Source: Gilvimarinus xylanilyticus (lineage in GTDB: Bacteria > Pseudomonadota > Gammaproteobacteria > Pseudomonadales > Cellvibrionaceae). Taken from it: a stretch of 64,000 nucleotides of DNA. This document shows, one piece after another, positions 43,934-53,413 of this stretch; within the stretch, counting starts at the first letter, position 1, and every line of letters starts with the position of its first letter. The position numbers and the translations under genes are program-made. The notes beneath the pieces were generated by a model. That model ran no database searches, was not told the DNA's origin, and worked only from the letters and a program-made list of their open reading frames with translations. The stretch spans positions 1 to 64,000 of the forward strand of contig NZ_JAMFTH010000004.1 of the NCBI RefSeq assembly GCF_024195295.1, in the 5' to 3' direction.

Positions 43934-46900
43934 TTACAAAGTTTGGAGAAATTTGATAACACTTTGCTGCTTGTCGGCCCCAAGAGCGTTGAACGCCGCA
44001 CGCGAGTTAGCAGCGTCTCCATCATGCAAACCAATGGCTTGACCTAAACTACTGGCAGCGCCATCGTGCATAAACAGGGTATTCATTCCGTTTCGCTCCA
44101 GCAACTTGATGTTCTGCCCTATTCCCCATAAAGGCGCGGTGCGGAAATCACCGCCGTTAACATTCCAGATTTTCATATCTGTATAGGGGCGAACATAAAG
44201 ATCACGGAAGGCTTCTGGTGCATCGCTACGGGTTTTTTGGGTTGGTTGGTGACAGTCAGCGCAGCCCACCTCATGAAAAGCCACCTCACCTTCTGCCACA
44301 TCGGGGTCGGCGTAAGAACCGTAATCCCGCACAGGGACATGCAACAACTCGGTATAGGTAACCACTTGGTCAAACTCGGTTTGACCGATGTCGGTTGGCG
44401 TCAGCCCCAGGTCGTTCTGCAGAGCAATTTCAGCTTGTTCGTGTACCGAGTCAACAGAGCCGTCCCAGGTCAAGCCAGCTTCAGCACCTTCAATCCACTC
44501 CAGAATACCCACACCGAAAGTCGGTGGCGGCAGAAGCGCACCTTTGGGCGTATTCACCACGAATTCGCCACGTCCATCGCGGAAGTGGCAGTCACCACAC
44601 GACCCTTCTCCGGCAGGCTTTTTAATATTGCCATCGCTATCGGTGATCGCGATACTGCCGGCAAACCCGGTACCGCCCGGACGTGCCCCAGAGGTTTGCG
44701 GCATACCGTGAAAAAGGTCATGGCCTTTCAGAAAGTCATCCACCTCTTTACCTGTGGTGACACTGGTTAAATGCTGGGTAAAACGAGCATTGCGCTCCTG
44801 ATCCTCTACCGGGTTACAACCGTCGGAATAAACGTTGTAAACACTGCCGCGACCAGCAGAATTCAAACGTGGGTCACCCGTTGAGGTTTCAAAGCCTCCA
44901 CCAATCGTCACATGCTGCAAGGTGTTGTATACCTGAGAACCAATACTGGTACCGCCCGGAAAACTGTTATTGGAGCCACCAAAGGTCGCTTCCCAGCTTA
45001 GAATTTGGCCGTAGTTATACTCCGATCGAATCGGCCAAACGCCACCACCATTGCCACCCAAGACATACTGTGGCCCCTGGCAATTGCCGGCACCGTATTC
45101 AAAAATTTCCAATCTCATGGGTGCGCGCGAAGTTTCGGGATTAATTTCCTGATGCCCCGGCCCATCCACAAACTCGGTACGGTAGCGCTCAAGACCACTA
45201 ATTTGGGACGTGTTGTACGGCATGGCATCGAAGGTTATAAAGTCTTGGGGGCGATCGCGCGAGTGCGGATGCCCATGTCGTTGCCAATTGGCGCTGTAGT
45301 AAGTTTTAGTCTCGCGGGAGCTGGGATCAATACGGTCGTTCGGGTTTTGTTCGTCATACTCGAACAACGCGGAATAGACCCAGTTACCCTCGGGGTCGTT
45401 ATTAAACATACCGCGCATACGGTAGCGGAAGAAGTAGTAATACTTGCCGTAACACGCGCCCGGCACCTCCGCCTTGTAGGGGCCGGTCATACTACCGGGC
45501 ATATCCGCCTTGTGAAACTGAATCTGGTTATTGGAGCACCAGAACTCAAGGTTCGGATCTTTAGGGGAAATGCGGCCCGAGGTATCAACCTGAGAAAACT
45601 GTGCAATCAAACCTTCGCCGTTGGCATAACCCGCGCGCCAGGTGACATTGCGACCGTCCAAATCAAAGGTAAAACCATAGGTGCGCGGCGGAATTCCAGT
45701 CACGGGTGTTTTTAGTGCAGGTGCCGGATGATCTACCAGTGGCAGTTGCGGCACCAGCTCAACGTCAGCCACCCACCACATATTATTCTGGCCATCACCG
45801 GCGGTCGATGCAGTACCGGTATCACCCACGTAAAAATAAAGGGGCTCGTCGTTGTAAGTCACCTGATACTGCACTTGGGTCACCAGCTCGCCGCAATCAT
45901 CTTCAACAACTCTCGCGCGCTCAATGTAGTCGAAGACTCCTGTAACTCCACCGGCAGCAACTACATCTTCAGGGCTATCGACCAGCAGCGGCGGCCAGTT
46001 ATCTTCGCACCCTTCAACACAAGTGCTTTCACCGGCAGGATCATTATCAAAGGTGTATAGCGTGTAACCCGGGAAGGCGGTATCCTCGCCTGCTTTAAGG
46101 TACGTCCCCAAGTCAGCATCAAACTGAACCCGAGCTACAGGCGCTTTTTCAGGCTCTACGACAACAGGGCCACCCGAAGCATCTGCGGCGTAGCAAGGCG
46201 AACTTTCAATACCCTGACCAGGCGTCACACTAATGCTGTGGATGCACTGACCGCTTGCAAATTGATCACCCTGCAACCGAACTTCCAGACTATAAGTGGT
46301 TTGTAGGTCCACATTGCCTGCAGAGATTTCATAACGATAATAAGCATCACCTCTGGTGGGCTGGTAGAGCACCTCCTGTCCGGCAAGATTAGGCGCACTG
46401 CCCTGTAAACCCACAATCGCAAAGCCTGGAGTACGACTGGCATCAGCAGAGTGGTAAATAAGCCCATCGGTAGTCATACCGAATTCGTAGCCTTCGCCCA
46501 GATCGGCCGCTGGGTCTATATCGGGCTCATCGGACCCGCTGCAAGACGGAGAGCTGGAGCTAGAAGAGCTAATCAAACTGGATGAAACACTCGATACAGA
46601 AGAACTTGAACTGCTGGGCTCGGACGAAGAGCTGCTGCTGGGAACAGCGCTTGAACTCGACACGCTTGAACTTGATGAGACACTGGAACTGGAAGACACC
46701 ACCGAGCTGGATGAGCTGGAAATAACCCCAGTTTGCAAGAAATTGACAGCATCAATATTAAGCGCGGTATCTCCGCTGTTATAAACAAATTCCACCGTAG
46801 CCCCAGCCGGAACACTAAGAGAACGCTGCGCGGCCAAGTAATTACCTACCCAAGTGCCATTGGCATCAAAAGTTAAATCTCCAGCATCAGCGCCATTCAC

Positions 46901-47572
46901 TTTGAGAGAAATTTTCCCCGAGTTTTCCGAAGCGTAAAAAACTTCTAATTGATCGGATGGAGCAACGTTTGTAAACCGTAAGCCTGCACCTTGTGTACTG
47001 ATGTAGGCCACACCTTGGCCACCAGAGGCAGCGCCATCTTCATAGATCTGGGCAGCCCCTAACAGCTGTCCGGACTCGGCTTCGAACTCATTTTGTAAAG
47101 CGACCGCATCGGTGACGCTAGACGACGATGAATTGACCGTTGTACTGGAAGCGCTTGATGTAGCACTAGAGCTGCCAGCACCTCTTTGCTCTGCAACCAC
47201 ATTGTAAACGGGAGAAATAAATTGACCCGTCGCGTTATCTTGAATTTTCAACTGAATGTCATAAGCGCTGCCAGAATTGACCAAATTGCTAACGTCCCGC
47301 TCCCAGCGTCCATCGACACGTTCACCGGCGGCGCAGTTGTCATTGTTAATGCACAGGTAACTCCAGCTTCCCGACCAGCCTTGATCGTCAAAATATAAAG
47401 TGGCTTGGCCATCATTAACATCAATACCTTGGGCCGCCAATGCTGAAAAAGAAACGGTCGACAGAATCACACCCACTGCAAGGCTTAAACGATACACACG
47501 CTCAGGTGTTGCGATTTTAGGTCGTTCTGGAGTGGCGTGTTTCAGCCTCCGGCAAACACGATCGTAAGACAT
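43934..47572 (-). CDS. Secreted CBM / poly-Ser / di-heme oxidoreductase
   Basis: A 1212-aa exported protein. Signal peptide to about 47. Residues 50-125 form a small beta module (module X, also twice in the protein at 48078). Residues 160-282 are a CBM35/CBM6-like domain (EFEAESG...GAGLRF...NIDAVNFLQ). A poly-serine linker spans 284-342. Residues 355-460 are an unknown beta domain, and 478-608 resemble the secreted repeat PF03640 (GYTLYTFDNDPAG, CEDNWPPL). Residues 618-890 are an unnamed domain shared with the other large protein. Residues 920-1212 are a DHOR-like di-heme domain with CGDCH (H996) and CADCH (H1108). It probably carries electrons or oxidises a substrate at the polysaccharide surface. 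Confidence 0.85.
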   Translation of the reverse strand: MSYDRVCRRLKHATPERPKIATPERVYRLSLAVGVILSTVSFSALAAQGIDVNDGQATLYFDDQGWSGSWSYLCINNDNCAAGERVDGRWERDVSNLVNSGSAYDIQLKIQDNATGQFISPVYNVVAEQRGAGSSSATSSASSTTVNSSSSSVTDAVALQNEFEAESGQLLGAAQIYEDGAASGGQGVAYISTQGAGLRFTNVAPSDQLEVFYASENSGKISLKVNGADAGDLTFDANGTWVGNYLAAQRSLSVPAGATVEFVYNSGDTALNIDAVNFLQTGVISSSSSSVVSSSSSVSSSSSVSSSSAVPSSSSSSEPSSSSSSVSSVSSSLISSSSSSSPSCSGSDEPDIDPAADLGEGYEFGMTTDGLIYHSADASRTPGFAIVGLQGSAPNLAGQEVLYQPTRGDAYYRYEISAGNVDLQTTYSLEVRLQGDQFASGQCIHSISVTPGQGIESSPCYAADASGGPVVVEPEKAPVARVQFDADLGTYLKAGEDTAFPGYTLYTFDNDPAGESTCVEGCEDNWPPLLVDSPEDVVAAGGVTGVFDYIERARVVEDDCGELVTQVQYQVTYNDEPLYFYVGDTGTASTAGDGQNNMWWVADVELVPQLPLVDHPAPALKTPVTGIPPRTYGFTFDLDGRNVTWRAGYANGEGLIAQFSQVDTSGRISPKDPNLEFWCSNNQIQFHKADMPGSMTGPYKAEVPGACYGKYYYFFRYRMRGMFNNDPEGNWVYSALFEYDEQNPNDRIDPSSRETKTYYSANWQRHGHPHSRDRPQDFITFDAMPYNTSQISGLERYRTEFVDGPGHQEINPETSRAPMRLEIFEYGAGNCQGPQYVLGGNGGGVWPIRSEYNYGQILSWEATFGGSNNSFPGGTSIGSQVYNTLQHVTIGGGFETSTGDPRLNSAGRGSVYNVYSDGCNPVEDQERNARFTQHLTSVTTGKEVDDFLKGHDLFHGMPQTSGARPGGTGFAGSIAITDSDGNIKKPAGEGSCGDCHFRDGRGEFVVNTPKGALLPPPTFGVGILEWIEGAEAGLTWDGSVDSVHEQAEIALQNDLGLTPTDIGQTEFDQVVTYTELLHVPVRDYGSYADPDVAEGEVAFHEVGCADCHQPTQKTRSDAPEAFRDLYVRPYTDMKIWNVNGGDFRTAPLWGIGQNIKLLERNGMNTLFMHDGAASSLGQAIGLHDGDAANSRAAFNALGADKQQSVIKFLQTL

Positions 47573-48077
47573 TGTGGAACCTCGTTATTATGTAATATTA
47601 ATCAGTATCGCTTTCGAGCCTGTACCGCCAACTACTTAAACTCTCGCGAAACCTAATCGGTGCACTTTGCGCGAACAGTAATAGGAAAGTGCATATCTTC
47701 TATCATCAATGGGCTGATAATCGAGGTCAATTCGATCGCAGTTCGAGTGCTGGACAAGCAGTAAGCTCGAACTTAAGAAAAATGAACAACCCTATAATTG
47801 CCACATAACATATTGTTTTAATTGAAAAATATTGGCATCAAAAACATCCGTCAGGATTAGTTCGCGCAGGCGCACTAAATAACCATTCCACTTTTCGAGG
47901 GGATTTGGCGCGCATTGCATTTCTTATGCGGAGCTACGATTTGATGAGGTTATTGAAGCGGAAAAAACCTAGCGAGAATCGCAAGAAAATCAACACAAAA
48001 AGAAAACTAAAGGCGGGATTGGTGGTTACCGTATAGGCCCTTATTACAGGGCCTATCGGTTGATAGTTTTTTAAAAT
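47573..48077. other. Intergenic region with terminator-like hairpin
   Basis: ATAGGCCCT-TATTAC-AGGGCCTAT (48033-48056) lies 22 bp beyond the stop of the large gene at 48078; on the minus strand it is followed by AT-rich DNA. The remainder should hold the promoter of the 1212-aa gene. No copy of the LacI operator is seen. Confidence 0.55.
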
Positions 48078-51000
48078 TTAAAGCGTTTTCACAAATGCCT
48101 GAACCGCCGACTGCTCAGAATCGCTGAGGGCATTGTAGGCATCGGTAACCGACTGAGCATCACCTCCGTGACGTCTGATAGCGTCGGCAACACTGGCAGA
48201 GGCACCATCGTGCATATACAGCATGTCGTGCCCATTGCGCTCTAACAAGTGAATATTCTGACCAATACCCCACAGAGGTGCAGTACGGAATTCGCCCTCC
48301 CCCAAATCCCACGTTTTCATGTCGGTATAAGGACGAATAGTCAGGTTGCGCAAATGCGTTGGTGCATCAGAGCGGGTTTTTTGCACCGGAGTATGGCAGC
48401 TGGCACAGCCAATTTCGGTAAACGCCACTTCACCTTGACTCACCGCTGGGTCACTGTAAGTGCCAGGGTCACGCGCAGGCACAGTTAACACCTCAACATA
48501 GGTGGTTAACAGCTCCAGCAAGCGGGGCGGCATTTCAGCCGGATCCACACCATGGTCAACAACCAGCGCCGATTTAACCTGATCGGCCACGGTAGGCTCT
48601 GAACCCTCCCAGTTAAAACCGGCTTCACGCCCTTCAATCGCTTCCAGCAGTTTCACGCCGTACACTGGTGGCGGTAAACGCATGCCTTTACCCGGTACGT
48701 TAACAGGCTCTGTACCTCGCCCATCACGGAAGTGACAGTTACCACAGGTGTCACGACCAATTTGTACATCCGGATCGTTAAACGTGCTAGAGCCTAGCTT
48801 GTTGGGATCCACACCGTGGAACAGATGATGCCCCAGGATAAAATCATCCACCATGTCTTCTTTGTGCAAGGTCACCATGGGCTGAGTGAAAATCGCATTG
48901 TGCTCTAGATCGATGTAAGCACCCGAGTCAGAGAACACTTGACTGGTACCGGCTTTACCGGCTGGGTTTAAGCGCGGATCACCGTACTTACCACACCAAC
49001 CACAGCCCACTACATAGTGGGAGAAGTCATTGTAAGTTTGTGCTCCGGTGTTACCGGCAATAGCGGTTACTTCGAAGCTGATCACCTGACCGTAGCTGTA
49101 AGCCGAGTCAAAACCGGGATTTTGAGTCAGGGCAAAAAACTGCTGGCCATTTGGCCCACCGGCGGTGTTGCGCATTGATTCATTACGCAAAATACTACCG
49201 TTGATACCAAAACCTAAGTGCACATCACCGGGGCTGTCTTCGGCCCAGATAGTGTAGCGATCGAGGTTGCGTAAACGATCATTGTTGTGGTGCGCATCCA
49301 ATACCGCAGCGGTAGTACCGTCTTGTGTAATGGGGTGACGAAAGCGCATCCAGTTAGAAGAGCCATCCACAAACGGCTCGTAGTTATGCGGATTAACACG
49401 CGCGCCCTTGGTGGTAAACAGACCGGTCCAGATCCATTGCGTTGCCGGATTATTGTTTAGCGCGTTAGCGTGCAGGTACCGGAAGAAATAGTTGTAATCA
49501 CCAGTACAAGGGATGGTCGCTGTACCATCGGTTACCGCTACTTTCTTAAAGGTTAAGTCACCGTCGTCCGAGCAGTGCATCTCAAGCCCCGAATCACCGG
49601 CCTGTTTGACAATATATGGCCCCCAACGCCAAGTTAACTGGTCGCCGTCAATATCAAACGCAAAGCCGTGGCTAGTAGGTGCATGACCGATTTCAGGCGT
49701 GGCCAGCGCATACACAGGATTTGCCCGCGGTGGAGGTCCCACTTCACCGTCGGTGAGTGAATTGCTCGTCCAGTCGAGGTGGGCAAAGGGTGAGTCTGGA
49801 TCGACATTATCACCCGGATCACCGTTGCCGCCGTCGTTACCGCTATCATTTCCGCCGTCGGCACCATTGGTAGTGTAGTCATAACGGGGGAACTGGTCAG
49901 CGCCCACACCAGGCACTTTCAACTGTGCGGTAAAGCTACCACCAGGCAAATTTGCGAAGGTGTGCTCGTAACGATCGCCGTTTTGGCTCGCGGTATAACA
50001 GTCGGCTTCCAGATCACGACACAAATAGTAAGTGCCGGAGTCGGGCCAACCTGGCTGCACGGTAAACCACAGAGTGCTGCCGCTAACGCCAAACGGCTCA
50101 TCGCCGTTGCCTCCGTTATCTCCGGGATTGCCATCATCAGCGGCCGCCACTTGTACACTCACCTCATCGCGCACACCGGTCAGGGTATGATCGGCTTCGG
50201 CCAGTTCAACCGCGAGGGTATGTGTGCCCACAGCCAAACCATCGATCACCACGTCGTCGCTGCTGTATAACGGCCCCTGATCCTCACCATTAACAAAGTA
50301 GTGTACGTGACCATCGTTTTGCGCCAGCGGCCAGTTATTAACCACAAAGCCCAACGTAATGCTCTCACCCTCAGTAAAGCTGGCACCATTGGCCGGTGAG
50401 GTGATACCCACTGTGCCTTGTGGGGCTGGTTGATCACTCACCTGAACCTGCACGGAATCAGACGCCACAGCGCCGTCGTTATCCGTGGCCTCGACACGAA
50501 ATTGCCAAGTACCCACTTGATCGGCGGTAATACTAAAACCGTAGGGCGCACCGTTTTTTTTTCTCACTAAGGTTTCAGACATACCTGGGGCGGTCGCGTA
50601 CAAGGTAACGCTGGCGACACTGCCGTCGCTGTCCGAGGCCGTTGCCGTAAGGTTTACGGTGTCCCCTAAAGTTGTAGCAGCCGGTTGGTTCAACGTCACC
50701 GTGGGTGCCTGATTCTCGACAGGGTTTGCACTGCCCCCCTGAAGAGTAAAGTCCAGCAAATCAACATTCATAGCCGCATCGCCATTTTGGTAGCGCACTT
50801 CTACACTGGCACCTTGAGGCACCTGAACATCTACATCAACGGTGTTGTAGCTACCGACCCAAGAGCCGGTGCTGGTAAAGGGCACAACCATATCACTGCC
50901 GTTTACCCGCAAGGTGATACGCCCTGATACTTCTGACGCGTAAGTAATGCTCACGGTATCGGCCTGCGGCGCGCTATCAATGCGAAAGCCTGCGCCATTG

Positions 51001-53099
51001 CTGCTGATGTAAGCCACACCCTCGCCACCACTGGCCGCTGTATCCGGGTAAAGCTGCGCGCCGCCAAACACGGTGGCGGTTTCGGCCTCCAGTGTCAGGC
51101 TGGTGGGGTCACCACTGCTGCTGTTATCTTGCACCACGGTTTTGCTGGTGGTGGTCTCTGCTGTGGCGCCTTGATCGTCCACGGCCACGGCACGGAACTG
51201 GTAGTTGCCTGCCGTATTAACGACAACGTCGAAGGTGTGAATATTGCCAGAAACCTGATCAACCAATGTTTCGCTACCGCCTGGGGCAGTCATGTACAAG
51301 GTTACAGATTCTACGCTGCCATCACTGTCGTTAGCGTTCACAGCTACTGAAATAACGCCACCTTCGGTAACCAGGCCTGAGTTTGTGCTGGCCGAAATCG
51401 TTGGTGCAAAATTGGGCTCATCTACCGGGTCACCACTGCCCTTGGTAAAAGTCGCCTGATCCTGCACGGTGTACTGACCGCTTTCGTTATCCTGAACTTT
51501 AAATTCAATGGCGTAACTTTGACCCAAGGTGCCATTGAAGTTACGGGTAAACAAACCGTCGGCACGGGTCGCAGACAAACAGTAAGCGTCTAAACACAGA
51601 TAAGCGAAATTGCCTTCCCAGTCCGGATTGTCCTGATGAAATACTTGCAAGGTGGAGTCGTCGATATAGCGAATTCCAAACTCGGCATTCGGCGCTGGAT
51701 CCGGATCCTCACCGCCGTCAGCCAAGATATTTTTATAGATTATTGTTTCGTCAGTGCGGCCATCGTTATCGGTGGCCACTGCGCGCAAGGCGTAATTACC
51801 TGCCACTGACGTATTAACGGTGAAGGTATCCGCGGTACCTTGTGAGGTCCCGACCAGAACTTCGCTGCTGTTGGGCGCGGTAACATACAAACTGATGCTG
51901 GTTACCGAACCATCGGCGTCGCTGGCGCTTACGTCAACCGTAAAGCTCTCGCCGGCCACCACTTCTGAATTTTGCGCCACTAAGTTGACGCTAGGGCTTT
52001 GCGGATCAACGGAGCCCGGATCACCAAAATTAAGTTCACTGAACAGGTTGACCCCGGCACGAATAAAATCGGTGCCGCCGGTAGCGTTTTGCCAACGGTT
52101 TAAAATAGTGCTGTTGGCCTGAACCCGGCTATCGCCCCAGTAACCCTCTGGGCCATAGACGCCGTCGTTAGGATTCCAGCGTGGCTGCGCGTCCCAGTTG
52201 GCGTTGATATAAGTGATGGCGCGCAGAACATCTTTGCTGCCGCTTGAGTATTCCGCAATAAAATCAAAGTACGGCTGATACCACTCGTTCCACACTTGAT
52301 CGGCAGTTTTGTTAACCTGGTTATTGCCAAAAGCCGCGTCGGTGGAATAGGTAAGCGCTCCGGTTTTATAGCGCTGTGGTGTGGATTCATTGATAAAGAG
52401 AGGCTTGTTGTGGGCAACAGCAAAGTCTGCCACCTTGCGCACTTCAGTCCAGTTACAATCCTGTGGCGCAAAATAGGAGATACCCACCCAGTCGACCACA
52501 TCATCGCCGGGGTACCACTCATCGGGGTTAATAGGCACTGGACAGTAGGTGGCGGTTTGCCAAACCAAGGCGATACGATCGTCATAGCCTAACTGCTCAA
52601 TACGATTATGCACATAAGCAAAAGTAGACTTTACCGCTGAGGGGTTGTGATTATTCCAGGGCCCATCAACCTCATAAGCCCACCGTAAGTACACGGGGCG
52701 GTTGTAGCCACCCAAAGTATTTAACAGCGTATCGATATTCGCGTTGTAATTACCGGCTGCAACCTGATCAATCACGCCGTTCATAGAGACTCCCACCACC
52801 AGCGCCCGATCTGGATAAGTGGCGGCCAGCTCGGCCACATTGTTACGTCCTGCACCGGCATCGGCGCTATTAGTCAAACCGTCCAGGGTTGCAATTCCCA
52901 CATAATTAGTGACACCTGCGGGCTGAGTGCTTACCGATGAAACATACTCACCAATGCTTTCGATATCCTGCCCTACAGATAGCATGACTCCATCATCTGG
53001 AACCAAGGTACCACTGACCGCGTATGCCTGTGAGGCTGCAAATGTTGCAATACCCAACGTAAGGCTATGGCGACGAAACTCTTTCCAATAGCTACTCAT
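48078..53099 (-). CDS. GH26 beta-1,3-xylanase fused to CBMs and di-heme oxidoreductase
   Basis: A 1673-aa secreted protein with signal peptide to about residue 27. Residues 30-345 resemble GH26 beta-1,3-xylanases: LRWAYEVDGPW holds acid/base E143, FINESTPQ holds nucleophile E238, and ISYFAPQDC is typical. The 95-residue spacing matches the marine Vibrio enzyme (E138/E234). Next come Ig-like domains (366-460, 563-655, 796-888, 892-985), module X (472-552 and 1001-1078) and a CBM35/6-like domain (668-787). Gly/Asp-rich linkers lead to a shared unnamed domain (1131-1360). A DHOR-like domain (1400-1673) ends it, with CGNCH (H1456) and CASCH (H1569). I know of no GH26-heme fusion. It should cut algal beta-1,3-xylan while doing heme redox chemistry on the same substrate. 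Confidence 0.85.
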   Translation of the reverse strand: MSSYWKEFRRHSLTLGIATFAASQAYAVSGTLVPDDGVMLSVGQDIESIGEYVSSVSTQPAGVTNYVGIATLDGLTNSADAGAGRNNVAELAATYPDRALVVGVSMNGVIDQVAAGNYNANIDTLLNTLGGYNRPVYLRWAYEVDGPWNNHNPSAVKSTFAYVHNRIEQLGYDDRIALVWQTATYCPVPINPDEWYPGDDVVDWVGISYFAPQDCNWTEVRKVADFAVAHNKPLFINESTPQRYKTGALTYSTDAAFGNNQVNKTADQVWNEWYQPYFDFIAEYSSGSKDVLRAITYINANWDAQPRWNPNDGVYGPEGYWGDSRVQANSTILNRWQNATGGTDFIRAGVNLFSELNFGDPGSVDPQSPSVNLVAQNSEVVAGESFTVDVSASDADGSVTSISLYVTAPNSSEVLVGTSQGTADTFTVNTSVAGNYALRAVATDNDGRTDETIIYKNILADGGEDPDPAPNAEFGIRYIDDSTLQVFHQDNPDWEGNFAYLCLDAYCLSATRADGLFTRNFNGTLGQSYAIEFKVQDNESGQYTVQDQATFTKGSGDPVDEPNFAPTISASTNSGLVTEGGVISVAVNANDSDGSVESVTLYMTAPGGSETLVDQVSGNIHTFDVVVNTAGNYQFRAVAVDDQGATAETTTSKTVVQDNSSSGDPTSLTLEAETATVFGGAQLYPDTAASGGEGVAYISSNGAGFRIDSAPQADTVSITYASEVSGRITLRVNGSDMVVPFTSTGSWVGSYNTVDVDVQVPQGASVEVRYQNGDAAMNVDLLDFTLQGGSANPVENQAPTVTLNQPAATTLGDTVNLTATASDSDGSVASVTLYATAPGMSETLVRKKNGAPYGFSITADQVGTWQFRVEATDNDGAVASDSVQVQVSDQPAPQGTVGITSPANGASFTEGESITLGFVVNNWPLAQNDGHVHYFVNGEDQGPLYSSDDVVIDGLAVGTHTLAVELAEADHTLTGVRDEVSVQVAAADDGNPGDNGGNGDEPFGVSGSTLWFTVQPGWPDSGTYYLCRDLEADCYTASQNGDRYEHTFANLPGGSFTAQLKVPGVGADQFPRYDYTTNGADGGNDSGNDGGNGDPGDNVDPDSPFAHLDWTSNSLTDGEVGPPPRANPVYALATPEIGHAPTSHGFAFDIDGDQLTWRWGPYIVKQAGDSGLEMHCSDDGDLTFKKVAVTDGTATIPCTGDYNYFFRYLHANALNNNPATQWIWTGLFTTKGARVNPHNYEPFVDGSSNWMRFRHPITQDGTTAAVLDAHHNNDRLRNLDRYTIWAEDSPGDVHLGFGINGSILRNESMRNTAGGPNGQQFFALTQNPGFDSAYSYGQVISFEVTAIAGNTGAQTYNDFSHYVVGCGWCGKYGDPRLNPAGKAGTSQVFSDSGAYIDLEHNAIFTQPMVTLHKEDMVDDFILGHHLFHGVDPNKLGSSTFNDPDVQIGRDTCGNCHFRDGRGTEPVNVPGKGMRLPPPVYGVKLLEAIEGREAGFNWEGSEPTVADQVKSALVVDHGVDPAEMPPRLLELLTTYVEVLTVPARDPGTYSDPAVSQGEVAFTEIGCASCHTPVQKTRSDAPTHLRNLTIRPYTDMKTWDLGEGEFRTAPLWGIGQNIHLLERNGHDMLYMHDGASASVADAIRRHGGDAQSVTDAYNALSDSEQSAVQAFVKTL

Positions 53100-53413
53100 G
53101 GCTTACCCTACCTTATTGTCTATTGTCGTTAATGAATGTCCGGCCGGAAAAAACCAGATTCGAAGCATAAAAACGCAATCCAAAATCAGGAGCAAGTTCT
53201 AGCTTAGGTAATAGTGGTGTGGAAAACGTACTGCACGAAAATAAAGCTTTTTTACTAGTTTTTATTGGTTAATAATTTAGTTCGTCCCACACAGAGGTAA
53301 CATATTTTCTTTTGTATCCTTGGGGTTTGGGAGCTGACTGTTACTTTAAAAGCGAACGGTAACAGTTACACTTTAAGTAAAGTCCTTTACCTTCTTATAA
53401 ATCTTAATAATCG
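53100..53413. other. Upstream region of the xylanase-heme gene
   Basis: 314 bp between two minus-strand genes. A GGTAACAGTTAC palindrome (about 53358-53369) is a weak relative of the LacI operator. No gene seen. Confidence 0.4.

Noticed and set aside
44237-45945. Long antisense ORFs opposite the large heme gene
   Set aside because: They are mirror frames of a GC-rich coding region and show no domains or ribosome sites.
53358-53369. Fourth LacI operator before the xylanase-heme gene
   Set aside because: GGTAACAGTTAC lacks the GTTAACGTTAAC core and could be a chance palindrome.
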